Origin: Candidatus Poribacteria bacterium
GTDB taxonomy: Bacteria; Poribacteria; DTPJ01
Reading direction: 5' to 3'
DNA: 11,620 nucleotides
NCBI GenBank assembly: GCA_011334435.1
Contig: DTPJ01000591.1
Span: 1-11,620, forward strand
In this document: positions 6,960 through 11,620 of the stretch, piece by piece
Numbering within the stretch: position 1 is the first letter of the stretch
Layout of the letters: each line of letters starts with the position of its first letter
Position numbers and translations under genes: made by a program
Notes under the pieces: model-generated
What the model saw: only the letters and a program-made list of their open reading frames with translations
Database searches by the model: none
Told to the model about the DNA's origin: nothing

Positions 6960-8228
6960 ATGACAAGAGAAGATGTTATCGCAGTCATTTTAGGTGGTGG
7001 ACGTGGGGAACGACTGTATCCATTAACGAAAGATAGGGCAAAACCTGCTGTCCCTATTGCGGGAAAATTCAGATTAATAGATATTCCCATTAGCAACTGT
7101 ATTCACGCAGAGATCAATAGAATCTTTGTCTTAACTCAATTCAACTCAACTTCGCTCAACAGACATATAGTCAGGACATATCACTTTGATATGTTTTCAA
7201 ACGGATATATTCAAATATTAGCTGCACAGCAAACGTTAGAAAGCACTGATTGGTATCAGGGAACTGCTGATGCGGTCAGACAAAACATTCGTAGATTTCT
7301 TGATATTGGCTCAAAATATATTCTAATATTATCTGGCGATCAACTTTATAGAATGAATTACAATGAGATGCTTCAAAAACATATTGATAACAATGCGGAA
7401 ATAACTGTTGCTGTTTTGCCTGTTGACAGGGATCAGGTAAAAGAACTTGGGATACTCAAGACTGAATATGATGGCAGGATCGTTGAATTCAAAGAAAAGC
7501 CACAGACTGATGAAGAAATAGCCAGTATGGAGATCAAAGATGGGACACTTGAACAATATGGTATAGATTCTAAAGGACGTTCTCATGTCGCTTCTATGGG
7601 TATTTACATTTTTAATAGCAATATCCTTAAAGATGCTATTGGCGATAAATTAGATTTTGGTAAGCACATTATACCAGAAGCGATAAAGACAAGAAGGGTC
7701 TATGCCTATTATTTTGATGGTTACTGGCGTGATGTTGGAACTATCAGGTCATTTTATGAAACCAATCTTGAACTCACAAAGCTAATCCCGCCATTTGATT
7801 TCTACGATGAAAAGCAGTTAATATACACACGTCCAAGATTTCTGCCCGGGTCAAAGATAAATAGTTGCATGGTTGAATCATCAATATTATGTGAAGGCTC
7901 TATAATGACTGAGTGTATTATTAAAAACTCGGTAATCGGAGTGAGAAGCATTATAAATTCTGGTGCTGTGATAGAAAATTCTATTATAATGGGCGCCGAT
8001 CTATATGATAGGGTTAAGGATCAGTGCAGTTCCGCAACGCTAATAGGTATAGGACGGGGTAGTATAATAAGAAATGCTATTATTGACAAAAATGCTAAAA
8101 TAGGATGCAATGTCAATATAGTAAACGAAAAGGGCTTGACAAAATTTGATGGTGATAATTACAGTATTCGCGATGGTATTGTAGTTGTTCACAAAAACGC
8201 TGTAATCCCTGATGATACTATTATTTAA
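6960..8228 (+). CDS. glgC: Glucose-1-phosphate adenylyltransferase (ADP-glucose pyrophosphorylase)
   Basis: Makes ADP-glucose from ATP and glucose-1-phosphate, the committed step of bacterial glycogen synthesis, in the cytoplasm. The 422-residue length is normal. The N-terminal nucleotidyltransferase domain shows VILGGGRGERLYPLT, KPAVPIAGKFRLIDIPISNC, LTQFNSTSLNRH, WYQGTADAVRQN, the metal-binding aspartate in LSGDQLYRM, the EFKEKP glucose-1-phosphate lysine region, SMGIYIF and YWRDVGTI. The C-terminal part is a left-handed beta-helix. Wording throughout, including YTRPRFLP and VIGVRS, is closer to cyanobacterial and plant enzymes than to E. coli GlgC. K377 (in IIDKNAK) and K412 (in VVVHKNAVIP) align, from memory, with the two activator lysines of the Anabaena enzyme. 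GGAGG at 6949-6953 fixes the start. It is 84 bases downstream of the regulator gene and convergent with the methyltransferase gene. Confidence 0.95.
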   Translation: MTREDVIAVILGGGRGERLYPLTKDRAKPAVPIAGKFRLIDIPISNCIHAEINRIFVLTQFNSTSLNRHIVRTYHFDMFSNGYIQILAAQQTLESTDWYQGTADAVRQNIRRFLDIGSKYILILSGDQLYRMNYNEMLQKHIDNNAEITVAVLPVDRDQVKELGILKTEYDGRIVEFKEKPQTDEEIASMEIKDGTLEQYGIDSKGRSHVASMGIYIFNSNILKDAIGDKLDFGKHIIPEAIKTRRVYAYYFDGYWRDVGTIRSFYETNLELTKLIPPFDFYDEKQLIYTRPRFLPGSKINSCMVESSILCEGSIMTECIIKNSVIGVRSIINSGAVIENSIIMGADLYDRVKDQCSSATLIGIGRGSIIRNAIIDKNAKIGCNVNIVNEKGLTKFDGDNYSIRDGIVVVHKNAVIPDDTII

Positions 8229-8250
8229 CTCTAATTTTGGAATGTAAAAG

Positions 8251-8283
8251 ATCGACTTCGGTAGGATATTTTCATATTTTTTT
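8251..8283 (+). terminator. Weak candidate terminator after glgC
   Basis: An imperfect stem (ATCGAC, then TTCG loop, then GTAGGAT, at 8251-8267) with a C(TTCG)G tetraloop is followed by a T-rich run ending in seven T residues at 8277-8283. The stem has a G.A mismatch and a bulge, and the last bases overlap the end of the convergent methyltransferase gene. Only suggestive. Confidence 0.3.
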
Positions 8284-9510
8284 GCAGACAATAATAAATT
8301 CTTTGGTCATCGTGCTTTTTTTCTCACCTATTTTATTTGATGGAGAATTTAACGAGGGCATAACTTTATTTCCTAATTGACGTTCATAGGTGAATAAATG
8401 AATAAATCCGTTTTCTTCAAATTTTTCCGCGATGAACTGATCAGTAGGAAGTAAAACATCTTTGACAATTCTATTCCCGACAATATATATTGAAATTCCG
8501 TTTTTCCTAATGCTAGATGCGACCTCTTTGATAGATTTTTCCAAGTCAAAGTAATAAGATGAAATTTCCAATGCTCTTTTTATTGAATTTTTAGCAATTT
8601 TTCCAATGTATTCCTTAATTAAACCTTTTTGATATATAGATTTAGCTGGTTTTCCACCCATTAACATACTATCAATTTTTCTGGCATATTTAATGCCTAA
8701 CCATTCGTTTGAAAACATTGAAAACTGTCCATAAGCGACAGTTGTTTTGCTGTCTCCATAGGGCGGACTTGTCAAAACAACATTATAATAATCATCTCTT
8801 TTTTGAAAACTACCAAAGTCAATATTAATCTTAGCATCTGTTAATTTGGGGTAATAGTATTGTTCATATATTTCAATCACTTTTTCAAGTTTGTTAAAAT
8901 AGATGCCGAAAACATCAGGATTAAAATTTAAAATATCTTCTGGTTTCATGCGATAGAGCTTAAATTCTCCATTTCTTGTATAGGAACATTCTCTGACTGT
9001 TTCTGAAAATGGCACTAATAATAACCTTTTAATGTCGTCAGACTCAAATTTATCAATAAAATACTTGATAACTGCAAGATTTAATAGAACTTGTTTTGAA
9101 AACCAAAAAGATATATTAAAAAAATGCGGCAATTGCAAGTTATCTAAGGTATCTGCTTTTTTAGAAAACTCATAGACACTCTCTTTTAACTGTTGACATA
9201 AATTTTTAGTTTTATTTAGATCAATTTTGGTGAATTTCGCTTTGGAAATAAGAACAGCTAAAGGATTAATATCAAATCCATACATTTCTTCTAAACCACA
9301 TTCAAGTCCAACTATGAAAGATGATCCAGAACCACAATATGGATCAAGTAATTTTCCTTTATTAATGCCTAATTCAGAAAAGAGTTCAATTCCAATTTGA
9401 GGTATCATTGTGGCAGGATATTTATGCAAGTTAGGATATGAATCAGCATAAGATTGTCCAATGAAATCATATTTTGGATTTCTTATTACTGGATACAACT
9501 CATAACTCAC
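8272..9510 (-). CDS. Type II DNA methyltransferase, TSPPY (probable N4-cytosine) class
   Basis: Predicted modification enzyme that methylates the target of the adjoining endonuclease using S-adenosylmethionine. From GTG at 9510 it has 412 residues. HKYPATMIPQ at 29-38 resembles motif X, DPYCGSGSS at 56-64 is motif I (SAM-binding), and GFDINPLA is motif II. TSPPYGDS from T247 is catalytic motif IV; TSPPY is typical of N4-cytosine enzymes, whereas DPPY is more usual for N6-adenine. Motif I comes before motif IV with about 190 residues between, an alpha-like order leaving room for a target-recognition domain at about 130-245. The C-terminal part (RKNGISIYIVGN, then MTKEFIIVCKK) is also typical. 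The endonuclease stop is five bases upstream. The start is uncertain: AGGTGA at 9506-9511 would also serve a TTG at 9498, giving 408 residues. The gene is clearly poorer in GC than the UroD-like gene. Target base is inferred. Confidence 0.88.
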   Translation of the reverse strand: MSYELYPVIRNPKYDFIGQSYADSYPNLHKYPATMIPQIGIELFSELGINKGKLLDPYCGSGSSFIVGLECGLEEMYGFDINPLAVLISKAKFTKIDLNKTKNLCQQLKESVYEFSKKADTLDNLQLPHFFNISFWFSKQVLLNLAVIKYFIDKFESDDIKRLLLVPFSETVRECSYTRNGEFKLYRMKPEDILNFNPDVFGIYFNKLEKVIEIYEQYYYPKLTDAKINIDFGSFQKRDDYYNVVLTSPPYGDSKTTVAYGQFSMFSNEWLGIKYARKIDSMLMGGKPAKSIYQKGLIKEYIGKIAKNSIKRALEISSYYFDLEKSIKEVASSIRKNGISIYIVGNRIVKDVLLPTDQFIAEKFEENGFIHLFTYERQLGNKVMPSLNSPSNKIGEKKSTMTKEFIIVCKKI

Positions 9511-9511
9511 C
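9506..9511 (-). promoter_or_regulatory. Ambiguous ribosome-binding site for the methyltransferase
   Basis: AGGTGA on the minus strand overlaps the proposed GTG start at 9510-9508, which then has no well-spaced site of its own; an AAAGGA lies 12 bases upstream of it. The same AGGTGA is about seven bases before an in-frame TTG at 9498-9496. The only nearby ATG (9503-9501) is out of frame. Confidence 0.4.
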
Positions 9512-9515
9512 TTTC

Positions 9516-10199
9516 TTATATATCCTTTATCTCATTAAAGAGGAGAGGTAGTTTATTTTCGTAAGTTCTAAAACCTGTGCCATGATTTCTTGCCATAGTT
9601 ATTTTATCATGCAAACGTAGGTCAACCAATATGTTTTCACATTTAAATTGGTATGCAAGTATATTAGGTGAAGTTCCGCTCATAAATTGGGCGCGATAGA
9701 AATGGAAATATTCCCAACCATCTCTTTCTTCCACAAATGCAGATACAAAAATTAGTGCAGGTATTTTTTTAATAAAATGCTTTGCCAAAATCTCTAAATT
9801 CCATTCGGCTATCACTTCACCAGAAATATGTCGCACTGAAATATCATTATCGCTAACATTTAAGAAAAGTCCAGCACTATTTGGTTTTAATGACATTGTA
9901 TAATATAATCCAAGTCTCCCATTTTTATCAAAACTGCCATATTTTCTTATAGCTTCTAAAGGGGGCATTTTCCAGACTTTTTTATTGAAAGTAAACAGTG
10001 TTACCATATTATTAGAACCACTTCTGTGTGCTTTTAACTCTGCTCCTTCAATGTCTGGAATGCTTATATTATTTTCTGTTAATCCTAAATATGTTTCCAA
10101 AGAGTGACCTATGCCTGTTGGTCCTTTTCTAGTTGATGGGACAAAACCTTTGGATTTTAATTCATTAAATTTTATTTTGAACTCGGACAAATCCATCAT
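9516..10199 (-). CDS. Type II restriction endonuclease, MvaI/BcnI family
   Basis: A 227-residue protein with the hallmark of the MvaI/BcnI family, monomeric endonucleases that cut CCWGG (MvaI) or CCSGG (BcnI). After GIGHSLETYLGLTENN (about 29-44) comes PDIEGAELKAHR: D49-x4-E54-x-K56 has the D-x4-E-x-K spacing of the MvaI active site (D50, E55, K57 from memory of the characterised enzyme). A later RNHGTGFR segment (about 206-213) may contact DNA. The protein is short, close to MvaI in size, and shows no frameshift. Two ATG codons are adjacent (10199 and 10196); AAAGGA at 10203-10208 is better spaced for the second, giving 226 residues. It follows the UroD-like gene by seven bases and precedes the methyltransferase by five. 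Family placement is strong; the exact recognition sequence is inferred. Confidence 0.9.
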   Translation of the reverse strand: MMDLSEFKIKFNELKSKGFVPSTRKGPTGIGHSLETYLGLTENNISIPDIEGAELKAHRSGSNNMVTLFTFNKKVWKMPPLEAIRKYGSFDKNGRLGLYYTMSLKPNSAGLFLNVSDNDISVRHISGEVIAEWNLEILAKHFIKKIPALIFVSAFVEERDGWEYFHFYRAQFMSGTSPNILAYQFKCENILVDLRLHDKITMARNHGTGFRTYENKLPLLFNEIKDI

Positions 10200-10202
10200 T
10201 TA

Positions 10203-10208
10203 TCCTTT
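10203..10208 (-). promoter_or_regulatory. Shine-Dalgarno AAAGGA of the endonuclease, overlapping the upstream stop codon
   Basis: AAAGGA on the minus strand overlaps the TAA of the UroD-like gene (10209-10207). It is three bases from the first ATG of the endonuclease and six from the second, so translation is probably coupled and may start at the second Met. Confidence 0.5.
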
Positions 10209-11280
10209 ATTCAGCTTTCCAACCGCCGTATTTTTTAGCAGATTCAACGAATGCGGCAATATTTTCTATTGGCACTTCTGGTGCAAGGACATGAGTGGGT
10301 CCTATGACAAAGCCTCCACCAACGCCAACTGTTTCAATCCTTTCTTTGACTTCCCTTCTAACATCGTCAGGTGTGCCAAATGGCATAGTTTTTTGAATGC
10401 TAATAGTTCCCCAAAAAGCAAGCCTGTCGCCATAAAGCCTTTTCAGTTTAGCTGGGTCCATACATTCAGGTTGGACAGGGTTAAGCACATTTAATCCAAT
10501 TTCAATCAGTTTTGGAATGATCGGTTCAATATATCCGTCGCTGTGATAATGTATGATAATGTCTGGTTTGACGTCCCTTGCAGACTTAATGACCTTTGCC
10601 AACCTTGATCCGAGCCATTTATACCAAATTTCAGGCGACATCATAAGCTTATGTTCCATTCCGACATCATCGCCAAGACTGAGAATGTCAGTTCCCGCCT
10701 CTGCATATCTTTTAGCCATAAAACATCGGATTTCGGTTATCCTGTCAAGCAAGCATTCCGCCATCTCAGGGTTATCATAAAAGTCTGTCAAAAGTTCGTT
10801 GAAACCGCGAATTTGCCAAGCGACCTCAAATATCGTGCATTGCATACCTGCAAAAGCTGCATATCCAGCGGAATGGATGCTTTTAACAGCATTTTCAAGA
10901 TGCTCATGGCGATATGAAGCAGTTAGATCAGGCAAGGGATAATCTTCTATTTCCTTTACCGTCTTTGCATAAGTCAATGGGGCGACAAAATGGTCATAAG
11001 CAGGATTTGATCCAACGATAAATGCAGTTCCCCATTCATTTATCGGAGTGCCTTCGGGCAAATCTTTATGATATGGTCTATAATCAATATTTTCTCTGCT
11101 TCCAGTAAATCCAACGCCTCGCCAATCGCTATCCACACCAAAATAAGCCCAATGATTATGAGAGCCTGTCTTTTCAACAAAAAGCCTGTATGCTTCACGG
11201 TTAAAGCCACCGAGGTCTATTGGCACTCTGTCTGCTGGTTTTCTTGATAATACCGTCAATATCCTTTCCTTAGGTGTCAT
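10207..11280 (-). CDS. Uroporphyrinogen decarboxylase-family protein (COG0407, UroD/MtaA-like)
   Basis: A 357-residue TIM-barrel-type protein of the UroD/MtaA family, which includes heme-pathway UroD and corrinoid- or CoM-linked methyltransferases. The start (MTPKERILTVLSRKPADRVP) and DIIIHYHSDGYIEPIIPKLI, NVLNPVQPECMDP and FVIGPTHVL blocks mark the divergent COG0407 branch common in uncultured bacteria. It lacks the N-terminal Arg/Gly substrate signature of true HemE. H244, H246, C273 and H330 stand where MtaA-type enzymes place their zinc ligands, but the usual HxCG is HYHSDG here, so zinc binding is unproven. AAGGAG at 11286-11291 fixes the ATG at 11280. It is preceded by the FTR-rubredoxin gene (22 bases) and followed by the endonuclease (7 bases). 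Possible roles are methyl transfer or decarboxylation of an unknown substrate; heme synthesis is unlikely. Confidence 0.85.
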   Translation of the reverse strand: MTPKERILTVLSRKPADRVPIDLGGFNREAYRLFVEKTGSHNHWAYFGVDSDWRGVGFTGSRENIDYRPYHKDLPEGTPINEWGTAFIVGSNPAYDHFVAPLTYAKTVKEIEDYPLPDLTASYRHEHLENAVKSIHSAGYAAFAGMQCTIFEVAWQIRGFNELLTDFYDNPEMAECLLDRITEIRCFMAKRYAEAGTDILSLGDDVGMEHKLMMSPEIWYKWLGSRLAKVIKSARDVKPDIIIHYHSDGYIEPIIPKLIEIGLNVLNPVQPECMDPAKLKRLYGDRLAFWGTISIQKTMPFGTPDDVRREVKERIETVGVGGGFVIGPTHVLAPEVPIENIAAFVESAKKYGGWKAE

Positions 11281-11302
11281 TTTTTCTCCTTACATTAGCT
11301 TT

Positions 11303-11620
11303 CTATTTATCAATAAATAATTCAAATCTATCTTTTTTGGCTTTACATATCGGACAGATTTCAGGGGGAATATTTCTTGCACAAAGATAACCGCATACCT
11401 TGCATCGCCAGATCGGATATGTCAGGTTCAGTTTTCCAACACCAATAGACTTTTCTGATGTTTCTTTTTTCTTGGTCCTTTCTGATCTTGGTGGTCTACG
11501 CTCTGGTATCGGTTCAGCTTCTTTTAATCCTTTGGCGATGTCTGATGACACATAAAGAGCGCAAAAGCAAGTCCCATAATCTACCAGATCAGCATCTCTA
11601 TAATCACAAGGGCAAATTAT
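11303..11620 (-). CDS. Ferredoxin:thioredoxin reductase-like catalytic domain fused to rubredoxin (N terminus outside window)
   Basis: The frame is open to the right edge: 105 visible residues end at TAA 11303-11305. A GTG at 11551 could mimic a start, but upstream codons in the same frame encode clear family sequence, so the real start is beyond the window. Visible residues 1-25 hold CPC (C3, C5), 12 residues, then CFC (C18, C20) and ALYV, like the C-terminal half of FTR catalytic subunits, which use a 4Fe-4S cluster and a disulfide to reduce thioredoxins. A charged Pro/Arg/Lys-rich linker follows (about 35-58). The last domain is rubrerythrin-type rubredoxin: WRCKVCGY with C73/C76 and CPICKAKKDRFE with C89/C92, which should bind one Fe. 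The fusion suggests electrons pass from the rubredoxin iron to the FTR cluster or the reverse. It is the first visible gene of the minus-strand run. Confidence 0.82.
   Translation of the reverse strand: MICPCDYRDADLVDYGTCFCALYVSSDIAKGLKEAEPIPERRPPRSERTKKKETSEKSIGVGKLNLTYPIWRCKVCGYLCARNIPPEICPICKAKKDRFELFIDK

Noticed and set aside
10111..10494. Plus-strand open frame of 127 codons
   Set aside because: It is antisense across the endonuclease start and the UroD-like gene, has no family signature and no ribosome site worth noting.
10207..11280. HemE (true uroporphyrinogen decarboxylase of heme synthesis)
   Set aside because: The N-terminal substrate-binding signature of HemE is absent and the HYHSDG and QPECMD blocks belong to the divergent COG0407 branch; no other heme gene is nearby.
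11303..11551. An 82-residue stand-alone rubredoxin-like protein starting at GTG 11551
   Set aside because: The same frame continues upstream to the window edge and encodes the FTR-like CPC and CFC motifs, so this is the C-terminal part of a longer protein.

Overview
The window reads as a chromosomal fragment from an uncultured, Gram-negative-type bacterium. By eye it is moderately AT-rich. The support for this is a lipoprotein-type periplasmic binding protein, an NtrY-like sensor kinase paired with a sigma-54-dependent NtrC-type regulator, a divergent uroporphyrinogen-decarboxylase-family enzyme and a family of short GC-hairpin repeats. The combination recalls candidate-phylum genomes such as Poribacteria-like lineages, but no rRNA or other marker is present and taxonomy stays open.

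Layout. Positions 1-8228 are read on the + strand: the last codons of an unknown gene (1-60), a GalE-like sugar-nucleotide epimerase (109-1023), an orphan Leu/Ile/Val-type substrate-binding lipoprotein (1048-2199), a 520-base gene-free stretch filled by a nested inverted-repeat element (about 2249-2637), a tandem GNAT protein (2720-3670), a membrane histidine kinase (3682-5493), its NtrC-family regulator (5508-6875) and a cyanobacterial/plant-like ADP-glucose pyrophosphorylase GlgC (6960-8228). The GNAT, kinase and regulator genes lie 11 and 14 bases apart and look like one transcription unit, with glgC 84 bases downstream.

Positions 8272-11620 are read on the - strand, converging on glgC. 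In transcription order they are a ferredoxin:thioredoxin-reductase-like domain fused to a rubredoxin domain (cut by the right edge), a UroD/MtaA-family protein, an MvaI/BcnI-family restriction endonuclease and a TSPPY-type DNA methyltransferase. Their gaps are only 22, 7 and 5 bases, so a Type II restriction-modification module sits at the 3' end of a metabolic operon. Sampled lines of the methyltransferase gene are far poorer in GC than the UroD-like gene, suggesting the module was acquired.

Most interesting points: (1) I found no CCWGG anywhere in the window, while CCSGG occurs at four loci, and all four Pro-Gly dipeptides are encoded CCC-GGN. This fits a resident MvaI-like CCWGG specificity. 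(2) The 2249-2637 element has four nested pairs of inverted repeats and no transposase, like a MITE or composite REP structure. (3) A C-terminal FTR-like Cys motif with unusual spacing is fused to a rubrerythrin-type rubredoxin. (4) The GlgC keeps both lysines that align with the 3-phosphoglycerate sites of cyanobacterial enzymes. No CRISPR array, tRNA, rRNA or insertion-sequence transposase was recognised.
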